The notes beneath the pieces were generated by a model, which did no database searches, was not told the origin of the DNA, and saw nothing but the letters and a program-made list of their open reading frames with translations. From Cyanobium sp. T1B-Tous (GTDB taxonomy: Bacteria; Cyanobacteriota; Cyanobacteriia; PCC-6307; Cyanobiaceae), in contig NZ_JAGQBE010000001.1 in the NCBI RefSeq assembly GCF_024345475.1, positions 42,915 to 106,914 of the forward strand: DNA of 64,000 bases, read 5' to 3'. Position numbers and translations under genes: made by a program. Shown here piece by piece: positions 7,783 through 18,508 of this stretch (its first letter is position 1; each line of letters starts with the position of its first letter).

Positions 7783-9413
7783 GCCTTCACCTCCTGGGGT
7801 TGATCCTGGTGCTGGCCGTAGCCGTAGGGCTCGGTGACCAGCGGGGCTTCGCCAATCCAGTTTTCCACCGGCGGCGGCGAACTGGTGAGCCACTCGGGGG
7901 TGAGGGCATTCCAGGGGTTATCGCCCGCTGGCTTGCCGTTGATGGCGGTGACCACCACGTTGATCAGCAGGGGGATGGTGCTGATCGCCATCAGCAGGGC
8001 GCCGACGCTGCTCACCTGGTTGAGGGTGGTGAAGGTGGGGTCGTATTCCGCCACGCGCCGGGGCATGCCATTGAGCCCCAGCCAGTGCTGGGGAGCGAAG
8101 CAGAGATTGAAGCCGATGAAGGTGAGCAGGAAGTGGAGCCGGCCGAGGTCTTCATTGAGCAGTCGGCCGGTGAATTTGGGATACCAGTGATAAAGCGAGC
8201 CGAAGATCACGAACACCGTGCCGCCATAGACGATGTAGTGGAAATGGCCCACCACGAAGTAGGTGTCATGCACGTGGATGTCGAAGGGCACCTGGGCCAG
8301 GGCGACTCCGGTGATGCCACCAAACACGAAGTTGACGATGAAGGCACAGGAAAACAGCATGGCTGAATTCAGGGCAATCTTGCCGCCCCAGAGGGTGGCG
8401 AGCCAGTTGAAGAATTTGATGCCCGTGGGAACGGCAATGAAGGAGGTGGCGATCGTGAAGAACAGGCGCATCCAGGGGGGCGTGCCGCTGGTGAACATGT
8501 GGTGGGCCCACACGATCAACCCGAGAAACACAATGGCCATGATCGAATACACCATCGTGGTGTAGCCGAACAGGGGTTTGCGGGCGTGCACCGGCAGGAT
8601 CTCACTCACCAGGCCAAAAGCCGGCAGCACCATGATGTACACGGCTGGGTGGGAATAGAACCAAAACAGGTGCTGGTACACCACCACGTTGCCGCCTAGG
8701 GCCGGATTAAAGAAGCCTGTGTGGGCAATGATGTCGAAGCTGAGCAGGATCAGCGTGCCTGCCAGCACCGGCGTGGAGAGCACCACCAGGATGCTGGTGC
8801 CGAGCATGGCCCAGCAGTACATCGGCAGCTGCATCAGCTTGAGGCCCGGCCGGCGCAATTTCAGCACCGTCGCGATGAAGTTGATGCCGCCGAAGATGGA
8901 GCTGCCCCCCAGTAACAGCACACTCAGAATCCACACCACCTGGCCGGCGGCGGGGGTGGTGAGGCTCAGGGGGGGGTAGGCCGTCCAGCCGGACTGGGCG
9001 GCGGCCCCGGCAATGAAGTAGCTGCTGATCAGCAGGATGCCGGCCGGAGGGATCAACCAGAACGCCACCGCATTGAGCCGCGGGAAGGCCATGTCCCGGG
9101 CCCCAACGTAAAAGGGGATCAGGTAGTTGCCGAATGCCCCGTTCACCACCGGCACGATCCAGAGAAAGATCATCACCGTGCCGTGGAGGGTGAGCACCTC
9201 GTTGTAGGTGTCACGCGGCATGAAATCGGACAGGGGCGTGACCAGCTCCGTGCGGATAGCTCCGGCCAGGGCACCACCCACCAGATAAAAGAGGAAGCCG
9301 CACACCAGGTACTGCAGCCCAATCACCTTGTGGTCGAGGCTGAAGCTGAAATACCGCAACCACCCCTGGGGCTGGAGGCTGCCGTTGAAGTCGCTCGGAT
9401 TGGCGAGGGTCAT
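7779..9413 (-). CDS. ctaD: cytochrome c oxidase subunit I (A2-type haem-copper oxidase)
   Basis: The 544-residue catalytic subunit, which reduces oxygen at a haem a3-CuB centre in the thylakoid or cytoplasmic membrane. The segment SHPAVYIMVLPAFG carries the CuB His and cross-linked Tyr, followed by WAHHMFTSG with the two CuB His residues, and FVVGHFHYIVYGG with the haem ligands. The usual Glu of the D-channel (GHPEVY) is absent. Instead the protein has YSHPAVY, the hallmark of the A2 subfamily in which a Tyr-Ser pair substitutes. Starts 6 bases after the ctaC stop. Confidence 0.96.
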   Translation of the reverse strand: MTLANPSDFNGSLQPQGWLRYFSFSLDHKVIGLQYLVCGFLFYLVGGALAGAIRTELVTPLSDFMPRDTYNEVLTLHGTVMIFLWIVPVVNGAFGNYLIPFYVGARDMAFPRLNAVAFWLIPPAGILLISSYFIAGAAAQSGWTAYPPLSLTTPAAGQVVWILSVLLLGGSSIFGGINFIATVLKLRRPGLKLMQLPMYCWAMLGTSILVVLSTPVLAGTLILLSFDIIAHTGFFNPALGGNVVVYQHLFWFYSHPAVYIMVLPAFGLVSEILPVHARKPLFGYTTMVYSIMAIVFLGLIVWAHHMFTSGTPPWMRLFFTIATSFIAVPTGIKFFNWLATLWGGKIALNSAMLFSCAFIVNFVFGGITGVALAQVPFDIHVHDTYFVVGHFHYIVYGGTVFVIFGSLYHWYPKFTGRLLNEDLGRLHFLLTFIGFNLCFAPQHWLGLNGMPRRVAEYDPTFTTLNQVSSVGALLMAISTIPLLINVVVTAINGKPAGDNPWNALTPEWLTSSPPPVENWIGEAPLVTEPYGYGQHQDQPQEVKA

Positions 9414-9419
9414 GGCGTC

Positions 9420-10259
9420 TCAGGTGGTGGTGCGGTTGGGGCTGTTCTGCTGCAGCCAGGCGTCGTAGGCCTCGGGTTCATGCACCACCACATTGGAGCG
9501 CATGCCGCCGTGGTACGGCCCGCAGAGTTCGGCGCACACGATCGGATAGGTGCCCGCCTTGGTGGCGGTGAAGGACAACACGGTGGGTTGACCGGGGATC
9601 ACGTCCTGCTTGAGGCGGAACTGGGGCACCCAGAAGGCATGGATCACGTCGCGGGCCTCCATGTGGAGCTCCACCGGTTGGCCGGTGGGAACGTGCAGCT
9701 CACCGCTGGTGATCTGGGCGTCCGGGTAGTGAAAGATGAAGGCGAACTGCATGGCGGTGACCTCCACGGGCAACACTGGACCGCCCGGGGCGGCGTCCAT
9801 GCCGGCGGCGCCAATCCCGCCCCAGACCCGGCCAGGGGCTTGGGCCTGTTGCACCGAGTGGTCCATCGCCATGTGGTCCATGGCGGAGTGGTCGTTGAGC
9901 GCCACCATGCCGCCCATGCGCTCGTAGATGTCGTAGCTGTAAATGCCGACGAACAAGACCACGATTGCGGGAATGGCGGTCCAGACGATTTCAAGGGGCA
10001 GATTGCCCTCGATGGCGAGGCCATCACTGAAGTCGCCGGCGCGGCGTCGGAATCGAAACATGCTGTAAACAAGCAAGATCACGATGCCGAGAAACAGCAT
10101 GGTGCCAATGCTGAATAAAACCTTAAATAGGGCGTCGTAGGTGGGGGCGTTGCTGCTTGCGTCCAGGGGCAGCATGTTGACGTTGTTGCCCACCCACAAC
10201 CCTGTCAGCACAAGGGCTGTGGTGGCCGCGAGAACAGCCAGGGCGGTGCGAATCGGCAC
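9420..10259 (-). CDS. ctaC: cytochrome c oxidase subunit II
   Basis: A 279-residue CuA-carrying subunit. The GTG at 10259 is preferred because the hydrophobic first helix follows directly (PIRTALAVLAATTALVLTG). An ATG further upstream at 10400 would add a polar, unfamily-like 47 residues. Two transmembrane helices (about 4-24 and 45-66) precede a short third hydrophobic stretch and the cupredoxin domain. CuA ligands are intact: His207 and Cys242-x3-Cys246-x3-His250-x2-Met253 (CAELCGPYHGGM). Residues 115-134 form a Met/His/Asp-rich insertion (HSAMDHMAMDHS) that could bind copper. First gene of ctaCDE, divergent from ctaA across about 200 bases. Confidence 0.95.
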   Translation of the reverse strand: MPIRTALAVLAATTALVLTGLWVGNNVNMLPLDASSNAPTYDALFKVLFSIGTMLFLGIVILLVYSMFRFRRRAGDFSDGLAIEGNLPLEIVWTAIPAIVVLFVGIYSYDIYERMGGMVALNDHSAMDHMAMDHSVQQAQAPGRVWGGIGAAGMDAAPGGPVLPVEVTAMQFAFIFHYPDAQITSGELHVPTGQPVELHMEARDVIHAFWVPQFRLKQDVIPGQPTVLSFTATKAGTYPIVCAELCGPYHGGMRSNVVVHEPEAYDAWLQQNSPNRTTT

Positions 10260-10456
10260 GGTGCACGTGGCGCGTTTGCTCAGCCTATGGGGAGCAGCGC
10301 TGCGGTGCGTGTCAAACGTTGTTTTGGTTGGCAAATCAACGTCTCCGGCGCTTCTCTTGCGGGTGGATGTTTCAGCTTTGAGATGTGCGGGATTGCCCAT
10401 CCCCCGTTTTGAACAAGCTGGCTAACTTGTCAGCCAATCTCGGGACCCTTCCCGCC

Positions 10457-11395
10457 ATGGCGGCGCCTCTGCAGCCAGAGCCCAATCCCCTCCCGGGCAC
10501 CGTGCTGCGCCAGCGACTGGCCCTGCTCGCCTCCCATTTGGTGGTGGCCCTGGTGGCCCTAGTGGCCATCGGCGGGGCCACCCGGGTGATGGAGGCCGGC
10601 CTGGCCTGCCCCGACTGGCCTCTCTGTTATGGCCGCCTCCTGCCAGGCCATCAGATGAATCTCCAGGTTTTTCTGGAGTGGTTCCACCGGCTGGATGCCT
10701 TCGTGGTGGGTGTGGCCCTGCTGGTTCTGACCGGCACCAGCTGGATCGGCCGCCGGCAGCTGCCGGGGTGGTTGCCCTGGGCTGCCGGGACGGCCCTGGT
10801 GATGGTGGCTGTGCAGGGTGGCCTGGGCGCCCTCACCGTCACCCAGCTCTTAGCGGCTCCCCTGGTGACGGCCCATCTCACCACCGCCCTGCTGCTGGTG
10901 GCCCTCACCAGTGGGCTGTATCAGCGCCTGGCCATGGTGGGCCGCCACCTGCAGGCACCGCCGGCCTGGTGGCTGGCCTTGGCTGGAGTTTCCCTGGTGG
11001 TGGTGCTTGCCCAATGCCTGCTGGGGGGCTCGATGGCCAGCCAGTGGGCTGCGGATCAGTGCTTCAGCTCCGGGAGTGGTTGCCGCTGGCTGCTGGCCCA
11101 TCGCCAGCTGGCCATGCTTGCCGCCTTGTCGGTGCTGGCGCTGGGAGCCACCACCCCGTTGCTTCCCAAAGGCCTGGGCCAGCTGCCCGCTCTCGCCCTG
11201 GCCGCGGTGGCCCTGGTGGGTGTTCAGGTGGCGCTGGGGGTCTGGACCTTGCGCCTCCAGCTCGATGCCCCCCTGGTGACGATTGCCCATCAGCTCACCG
11301 CAGCCCTGTTGGTGGGTCTGCTGGCGGCGGTGCTGGCCCGTTCTCTTGGCGGCCGCGAGCGGTCGCTTCTCTCCTCCGAGGTGGTTCATGGTTAG
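10457..11395 (+). CDS. ctaA: haem A synthase (COX15/CtaA family)
   Basis: A 312-residue membrane protein that oxidises haem O to haem A for the terminal oxidase. ATG 10457 is chosen. A second in-frame ATG lies 72 bases upstream but would add a polar segment. About eight hydrophobic helices are seen. Typical pieces are [25 protein letters not shown] (residues about 40-64, with conserved Glu and Cys pair), [13 protein letters not shown] and the later [13 protein letters not shown] with the second-half haem-ligand His. The stop lies 8 bases inside ctaB. Divergent from ctaCDE, so enzyme and cofactor synthesis probably share control. Confidence 0.93.
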   Translation: MAAPLQPEPNPLPGTVLRQRLALLASHLVVALVALVAIGGATRVMEAGLACPDWPLCYGRLLPGHQMNLQVFLEWFHRLDAFVVGVALLVLTGTSWIGRRQLPGWLPWAAGTALVMVAVQGGLGALTVTQLLAAPLVTAHLTTALLLVALTSGLYQRLAMVGRHLQAPPAWWLALAGVSLVVVLAQCLLGGSMASQWAADQCFSSGSGCRWLLAHRQLAMLAALSVLALGATTPLLPKGLGQLPALALAAVALVGVQVALGVWTLRLQLDAPLVTIAHQLTAALLVGLLAAVLARSLGGRERSLLSSEVVHG

Positions 11396-12383
11396 TGCAA
11401 CGGCCCCAGCCTCGGTCGCCCTCGCCCCTGCGGCGGCATCGGCGATTCGTCCCTCGGTGAAATTGCCGGCCTGGCTCGAGGTGGCCAAGCCCCGGCTGAT
11501 CCCCCTCCTCCTGGCCACCACCTTGGGGGGGATGGCCCTCAGCGCCGGTGGCTCCCCCAGTGCGGGCACCATTGCCTGCACCCTGGTGGGCGGCAGCCTG
11601 GCCTCGGCCGCTGCTGGCGTGCTCAATTGCCTGTGGGAGCAGGAGCTGGACGGCCGCATGCAGCGCACCAGCCGCCGCGCCCTGCCCTCGGGTCGGCTGG
11701 CCCAGCGCCAGGCCTTCGCTCTGGCGATCGGGCTCACGCTCCTCTCGGTGGGCGTGCTGGTGATCGGCGTGAATCCCCTGGCCGCCAGCCTGTCGCTGCT
11801 GGGCCTGTGCAGCTACGTGCTGCTCTACACGGCCCTGCTCAAGCCCCGTACCACCCAGAACATTGTCATCGGCGGCGTGGCTGGCGCGATCCCACCCCTG
11901 GTGGGGGCGGCCGCGGCCACCGGTGGCCTGGGCTGGTCGTCCTGGTGGCTGTTTTCCCTGGTGATGCTCTGGACCCCGGCCCATTTCTGGGCCCTGGCCC
12001 TGCTGCTCAAGGACGACTACCGCTCGGTGGGGATTCCCATGCTGCCGGTGGTGAAGGGAGTGGTGGTCACCACCCGGGCCATCAGCCACTACGCCTGGGC
12101 CACGGTGGCCTTCAGCTTGCTGGGGGCGTGGGCCCTGCCCAGTGGTGGCCTGCTCTACGGCCTGATGGTGTTGCCCTTCAACGGGCGTCTGCTGCAGCTC
12201 AGCTCCAGGCTGCGCGCCCAGCCCGATGACCCCCAGCGGGCCCGGGCCCTGTTCCGCTGGTCGATCTTCTATCTCTTCGGCATCTGCCTGCTGTTGCTGC
12301 TGGCCCGTCTTCCCCAGGCATCCCTGCTTGGCCCCGGCCTGTTCAGCGTCCCGCTGGTGGCGCTGCCTACATTGGTCGGCTGA
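11388..12383 (+). CDS. ctaB: protohaem IX farnesyltransferase (haem O synthase)
   Basis: A 331-residue UbiA-superfamily prenyltransferase that adds farnesyl to haem B. ATG 11388 overlaps the end of ctaA by 8 bases. The first Asp-rich region appears as [23 protein letters not shown] (about 81-103), matching the NxxxDxxxDxxMxRTxxRP motif of CyoE/CtaB. The second active-site loop includes [17 protein letters not shown]. Seven to nine membrane helices. Translationally coupled to ctaA. The ABC exporter genes follow within about 20 bases. Confidence 0.95.
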   Translation: MVSATAPASVALAPAAASAIRPSVKLPAWLEVAKPRLIPLLLATTLGGMALSAGGSPSAGTIACTLVGGSLASAAAGVLNCLWEQELDGRMQRTSRRALPSGRLAQRQAFALAIGLTLLSVGVLVIGVNPLAASLSLLGLCSYVLLYTALLKPRTTQNIVIGGVAGAIPPLVGAAAATGGLGWSSWWLFSLVMLWTPAHFWALALLLKDDYRSVGIPMLPVVKGVVVTTRAISHYAWATVAFSLLGAWALPSGGLLYGLMVLPFNGRLLQLSSRLRAQPDDPQRARALFRWSIFYLFGICLLLLLARLPQASLLGPGLFSVPLVALPTLVG

Positions 12384-12401
12384 TTGGGGCGGCCTGGCTC
12401 G

Positions 12402-13424
12402 GTGATCGAACTGCAGCAGCTCTGCAAGCGTTACGGCGGCCCCAAGGGAGGCCAGGGGGTGGTGGCCCTCGACGGCCTGTCCCTCCAGGTGCCGGCCGGC
12501 TGCCTTTACGGCCTGCTGGGGCCCAACGGCGCCGGCAAGACCACCACCCTGCGCATCCTCTGCACCCTGCTGGCCCCTGACAGCGGCAGGGTGCGGGTCG
12601 GAGGGGTGGATGCCCTGGCCGATCCGCGGGCGGTACGGCGTCTGCTGGGTTATGTGGCCCAGGAGGTGGCGATCGACAAGATCCTCACCGGCCGGGAATT
12701 GCTGCAGCTCCAGGGCGATCTCTATCACCTGCCCTCGCTTGAGCGGAACCAGCGGATCGGCGAGTTGATTGAGCTGCTGGGGATGGCCGACTGGATCGAC
12801 CGCCGCTGCGGCGGCTATTCGGGGGGCATGCGGCGCCGGCTGGATCTGGCTGCCGGCCTGCTGCACCGGCCCCAGGTGCTGGTGCTGGATGAACCCACGG
12901 TCGGCCTGGATATTGAAAGCCGCGCGGCCATCTGGGGCGTGCTGCGCCAGTTGCGCGACGGCGGCACCACCGTGTTGCTCAGCAGCCACTACCTCGAGGA
13001 GGTGGATGCCCTGGCCGACCACTTGGCGATCATCGAGGCCGGCAAGGTGATCGCCGCAGGGGCACCCTCGGCGCTCAAGGGGGCCCTGGGGGGCGATCGG
13101 GTCACCCTGCGGGTGCGGGAGTTCAGCGATGCCGATGAGGCGGCCCGGGTGCAGGGCATCCTGCAGTCCTGCGCTGGGGTGCGCCAGGTGGTGGTCAACC
13201 AGGCCCAGGGCTACTCCCTCAACCTGGTAATTGAGCACGACGGTGTGATCGAGCAGCTGCGCCGGCAGCTGGCCGAGGCCGACCTGCCGGTGTTCGCCCT
13301 GGCCCAGAGCCGCCCCAGCCTCGATGATGTCTATCTCCAGGCCACGGGCCGCACCCTGATGGATGCGGAGCTGGCCGTGGCCGGCAGCCGCGATCCCAAG
13401 GCCGAACGCAAAGCGAGCATGTGA
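12402..13424 (+). CDS. ABC transporter ATP-binding protein (DrrA-like)
   Basis: A 340-residue ATPase if translation starts at GTG 12402 (MIELQQLCKRYGG). A TTG at 12384, directly after the ctaB stop, is the alternative. Walker A GPNGAGKTTT is near residue 40, the Q-loop is in YVAQEVAIDKILTGREL, the signature is YSGGMRRRLDLAAGLLH, and Walker B is VLVLDEPTVGLD. A roughly 80-residue C-terminal extension is typical of drug- or lipid-exporter ATPases of the DrrA type. The permease gene starts in its stop codon. The pair sits directly behind haem O synthase. Its substrate is unknown. Confidence 0.9.
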   Translation: MIELQQLCKRYGGPKGGQGVVALDGLSLQVPAGCLYGLLGPNGAGKTTTLRILCTLLAPDSGRVRVGGVDALADPRAVRRLLGYVAQEVAIDKILTGRELLQLQGDLYHLPSLERNQRIGELIELLGMADWIDRRCGGYSGGMRRRLDLAAGLLHRPQVLVLDEPTVGLDIESRAAIWGVLRQLRDGGTTVLLSSHYLEEVDALADHLAIIEAGKVIAAGAPSALKGALGGDRVTLRVREFSDADEAARVQGILQSCAGVRQVVVNQAQGYSLNLVIEHDGVIEQLRRQLAEADLPVFALAQSRPSLDDVYLQATGRTLMDAELAVAGSRDPKAERKASM

Positions 13425-14299
13425 TGACCACCACCCTTCCCGCTCCTCCCCCAGTCCGCGATCCCGTTCCGGGTTCCCCGCCCGAGGCCTCCGCTTGGGC
13501 TGAGATCAGCCAGGAAACCTTCGCGCTCACCCGGCGGCTGTTCGTGCAGCTGCAACGGCGCCCTTCCACCCTGGTGGCGGGCGTGTTGCAACCCCTCATC
13601 TGGTTGGTGCTGTTTGGGGCCCTGTTCGCCAAGGCGCCCGCCGGGCTCTTGCCGGGGGGGACCAGCTACGGGCGCTTCCTCGGGGCCGGCGTGATCGTGT
13701 TCACGGCCTTCAGTGCCGCCCTGAACGCGGGCCTGCCGGTGATGTTCGACCGGGAGTTTGGCTTCCTCAACCGGTTGCTGGTGGCGCCCCTGCGCTCCCG
13801 CAGCTCGATTGTGTTCGCCTCGGTGCTCTACATCACCTCCTTGAGCCTGGTGCAGAGCCTGGCGATCATGGGAACTGCGGCCCTGCTCGGCTACGGCTGG
13901 CCCGGTGCCGCTGGCCTGCTGTTGGTGCTGGTCACCCTGCTGCTGTTGGTGTTTGCGGTGACGGCCCTGAGCCTGGGGTTGGCCTTTGCCCTGCCGGGCC
14001 ATATCGAGTTGATCGCGGTGATCTTCGTGGCCAACCTGCCCCTGCTGTTTGCCAGCACCGCTTTGGCCCCGTTGTCGTTCATGCCGGCCTGGCTGGGCTG
14101 GCTAGCGGCCCTGAATCCCCTTACCTTCGCGATTGAACCGATTCGTGCCGCCTACGCCGGACAGGTCTCCCTCACCGCCGTGGTGCTGGAGGCCCCCTAC
14201 GGCCAGCTCAGCAGCGCCACCTGCCTGGGGGTGCTCGCCCTGTTGGCCGCCGGGTTGTTCCTGCTGATCCGGCCCCTTCTGGATCGCAAGCTCACCTAG
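13424..14299 (+). CDS. ABC-2 type exporter permease (DrrB/Ycf38-like)
   Basis: A 291-residue membrane protein with a cytosolic N-terminus and about six hydrophobic helices, matching ABC-2 permeases such as DrrB and the plastid/cyanobacterial Ycf38 type. Recognisable stretches are FVQLQRRPSTLVAGVLQPLIW (about 36-56), the conserved FDREFGFLNRLLVAPLRSR (about 107-125) and WLAALNPLTFAIEPIR near the end. ATG 13424 overlaps the ATPase stop as TGATG. A GTG one codon earlier is also possible. Forms an exporter with the preceding ATPase. Confidence 0.9.
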   Translation: MTTTLPAPPPVRDPVPGSPPEASAWAEISQETFALTRRLFVQLQRRPSTLVAGVLQPLIWLVLFGALFAKAPAGLLPGGTSYGRFLGAGVIVFTAFSAALNAGLPVMFDREFGFLNRLLVAPLRSRSSIVFASVLYITSLSLVQSLAIMGTAALLGYGWPGAAGLLLVLVTLLLLVFAVTALSLGLAFALPGHIELIAVIFVANLPLLFASTALAPLSFMPAWLGWLAALNPLTFAIEPIRAAYAGQVSLTAVVLEAPYGQLSSATCLGVLALLAAGLFLLIRPLLDRKLT

Positions 14300-14310
14300 C
14301 CAGCCCTCCC

Positions 14311-14724
14311 GTGACCCTGCCCCCCAGCTTTCCCCCGCCAGCCCGTCCCGACCTGGCGGATCGTCTGCTGGCGGCGGTGGCCGAACGGGACCAGCCCATG
14401 GCCGAACGGCTGGTGCAGCAGTGGGTGCACCGTCGGGGCCTGGTCGCCCTAGATGCGCTGATTGCAGGCCCGCTGTCCGCCAGTCAGGGGGCGGATGCTG
14501 CGGCCTGGCTGCAGGATCGGGCCGGCCTGCTGCAGCCCCCGAGCGTCCAGCCGCAGCCCGTTCGCGTGTGGCCCCAGCTCAGCGTGGTGCCGGGCGGCGC
14601 CGCAGCACCGGCGCCACCCTCGCTGCAGCCCTTGCGTGCCTGGCTGCCCGATGCCGAGGAGCTCGAGGCGGATGGCCACCACGGCGCGGGCTCCGCTGCC
14701 AACCCCTTCCCCCTGGCCAGCTGA
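14311..14724 (+). CDS. conserved-type hypothetical protein, soluble, Pro-rich
   Basis: A 137-residue frame from GTG, 11 bases after the permease and ending directly at the nanE start (TGA then GTG). The first 75 residues are helix-prone (LADRLLAAVAERDQPMAERLVQQWVHRRG, a span of about 14-42). The rest is Pro/Ala/Gln-rich. No signal peptide, membrane segment or catalytic motif is seen. Same-strand spacing supports a real gene co-transcribed with nanE. Function unknown. Confidence 0.55.
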   Translation: MTLPPSFPPPARPDLADRLLAAVAERDQPMAERLVQQWVHRRGLVALDALIAGPLSASQGADAAAWLQDRAGLLQPPSVQPQPVRVWPQLSVVPGGAAAPAPPSLQPLRAWLPDAEELEADGHHGAGSAANPFPLAS

Positions 14725-15390
14725 GTGAAACCCTCCGGACTGATCGTGTCGGTGCAGGCCCCCGAGGGCTCCCCCATGCGCGATCCCGATGTGATCGCCG
14801 CCATGGCTGAGGCCAGCCTGCGCAATGGCGCCACCGGGGTGCGGCTGGAGAGCCCCGAACACATCGGTGCCGTGCGGCGCCGCTGCCCGGGGGCCCTGAT
14901 CGTGGGGCTGTGGAAGCGCACCTATCCCGACAGCTCCGTGTACATCACCCCTGGCTGGGAGGAGATCCGGGCGGTGTGGGGGGCCGGGGCCGATGTGGTG
15001 GCGATCGATGCCACCGAGCGGTTCCGCCCTGGCGGTGAGGCCTTGGAGGCGTTGATCCAGCGGGCCCGGCGGGAGCTGGGGGCCCCGCTGATGGCGGATG
15101 TCGACTCCCTGGCCAATGGCGTGGGAGCCGCCGCCCTCGGCTGCGAGTGGGTGGGAACCACCCTCTATGGCTACACCGAAGCCACGGCGGGACAGCGGCC
15201 ACCCGCCTGGGAGTTGCTGCCCCAGCTCCGGCAGGAGCTGCCCGAGGCGGTCAGCCTCATCTGCGAAGGCGGCATTGCCAGCCCCCAGCAGGTTCGGCAG
15301 GCCCTCGCTGCCGGTGCCGATGCCGTGGTGGTGGGCACGGCCATCACCGGCGTTGATCTCCAGGTGGCGGCCTACGTGGCGGCGTGTTGA
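14725..15390 (+). CDS. nanE: N-acetylmannosamine-6-phosphate 2-epimerase (NanE family)
   Basis: A 221-residue TIM-barrel protein that interconverts N-acetylmannosamine-6-phosphate and N-acetylglucosamine-6-phosphate. Family motifs are clear: GLIVSVQAPEGSPM at the N-terminus, NGATGVRLESPEHI, GLWKRTYPDSSVYITP (catalytic Lys region), DVVAIDATERFRP, LMADVDSLANG and EGGIASPQQVRQALAAGADAVVVGTAIT with phosphate-binding glycines. Starts with GTG directly after the previous stop. No sialic acid lyase or kinase is adjacent, so its role may be amino-sugar recycling (inference). Confidence 0.92.
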   Translation: MKPSGLIVSVQAPEGSPMRDPDVIAAMAEASLRNGATGVRLESPEHIGAVRRRCPGALIVGLWKRTYPDSSVYITPGWEEIRAVWGAGADVVAIDATERFRPGGEALEALIQRARRELGAPLMADVDSLANGVGAAALGCEWVGTTLYGYTEATAGQRPPAWELLPQLRQELPEAVSLICEGGIASPQQVRQALAAGADAVVVGTAITGVDLQVAAYVAAC

Positions 15391-15455
15391 ACCTCGCTGC
15401 ACACTGAAGGGGGCAGTGGCTCCCGCGTTGGATGGGGGCAGGGCAGGAGGCCGCC

Positions 15456-15632
15456 ATGACCCAATCACCCCTGGCGCTGTTGAGCTTGGTGGTGCTCACC
15501 ATCCCGATCAGCAGCTTTCACGTCAACCAGGTGCAGGCGCTCAACCGGGAATTGGGAAAGCTCTGCAGCAGCCCACCACCCCAGGCGATGACGGTTTGCC
15601 GCATCCACGCCCGGTTGGTGAGCTCCCTCTGA
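15456..15632 (+). CDS. small hypothetical protein (58 aa)
   Basis: A 58-residue frame whose ATG 15456 is preceded by a good ribosome-binding site (GCAGGAGG, 5-base spacing). The N-terminal half is hydrophobic (SPLALLSLVVLTIPISSF), possibly a signal sequence or single membrane anchor. The C-terminal half contains two cysteines (KLCSSPPP and VCRIHARL). It ends 3 bases before the groEL stop on the other strand. The spacing and ribosome-binding site argue for a real gene. Function unknown. Confidence 0.55.
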   Translation: MTQSPLALLSLVVLTIPISSFHVNQVQALNRELGKLCSSPPPQAMTVCRIHARLVSSL

Positions 15633-15635
15633 GCC

Positions 15636-17698
<2,063 letters not shown>

Positions 17699-17716
17699 GC
17701 CCCCCTGCTGGAGGCG

Positions 17717-18469
17717 CTACCGCATGACCATGCCGCCATCCACCTGCAGCACCTGGCCGGTGATGTAAGCGGCGGCGGGATCGGCGGCCAGGAAGCGCAC
17801 GGCACCGGCCACCTCGGCGGCGCTGCCCATCCGGCCCATGGGGATGGCCGCCAGGATCGGCTCCTTGTCGAGCTCGGCGGTCATATCGCTCTCGATGAAG
17901 CCCGGGGCCACCGCATTGACGGTGACGCCCCGGGCGGCGAATTCGGCCGCATTGCTGCGGGTGAGGCCGATCACACCGGCCTTGGCGGCGCTGTAATTCG
18001 CCTGGCCGGGGTTGCCCATCAGGGCCACCACCGAGGTGATGTTGATGATGCGGCCGGAGCGGGCCTTCAGCATCGCCCGGCTCACGGCGCGGGTGCAGAG
18101 GAATACGCCGGTGAGGTTGAGGTCGATGACGCTTTGCCAGTCGGCGGTTTTCATGCGCATCAGCAGCCCGTCCCGGGTGATGCCGGCGTTGTTGACCAGC
18201 ACGTCGAGCCGGCCGGCCTTCTCCAGCACCGCCTTGACCATGGCATCCACTTCGCCTTCGTCGGCCACGTTGGCCCGGTGGCTCCAGGCCTGGCCGCCGC
18301 TGGCCGTGATCGCTGCCACCACCGCCTCGGCGGCCTCAGACGAGCTGGCGTAGTTGACCACCACCTGGGCTCCGGCGGCGCCCAATTCCAGGGCGATGGC
18401 ACGGCCGATGCCCCGGCTGGCACCGGTGACCAGGGCGACGTGACCGGCCAGGGGGGCGGAGCTGGACAT
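17717..18469 (-). CDS. fabG: 3-oxoacyl-[acyl-carrier-protein] reductase
   Basis: A 250-residue short-chain dehydrogenase that reduces 3-oxoacyl-ACP with NADPH in type II fatty acid synthesis. NADPH motif [16 protein letters not shown] lies near residue 15, NNAG in [17 protein letters not shown] near 90, and the catalytic Ser-Tyr-Lys in [22 protein letters not shown] (about 140-161). The ending [15 protein letters not shown] is FabG-typical. ATG 18469 is used; a GTG one codon upstream is in frame. The downstream polyketide synthase at 42-50 kb has its own KR, so this is the housekeeping enzyme. Confidence 0.94.
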   Translation of the reverse strand: MSSSAPLAGHVALVTGASRGIGRAIALELGAAGAQVVVNYASSSEAAEAVVAAITASGGQAWSHRANVADEGEVDAMVKAVLEKAGRLDVLVNNAGITRDGLLMRMKTADWQSVIDLNLTGVFLCTRAVSRAMLKARSGRIINITSVVALMGNPGQANYSAAKAGVIGLTRSNAAEFAARGVTVNAVAPGFIESDMTAELDKEPILAAIPMGRMGSAAEVAGAVRFLAADPAAAYITGQVLQVDGGMVMR

Positions 18470-18508
18470 CACAGGGCTGGCGTCAGTGCCGGTGATCGTA
18501 TGGCGCGG

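Noticed and set aside
10260..10400. N-terminal extension of ctaC from ATG 10400.
   Set aside because: The added 47 residues are polar and do not match the oxidase subunit II family, whose first helix begins right after the GTG at 10259.
11295..13238. A 647-codon open frame opposite ctaB and the ABC ATPase.
   Set aside because: Low-complexity translation rich in Gln, His and Gly. The sense strand has clear CtaB and ABC motifs.
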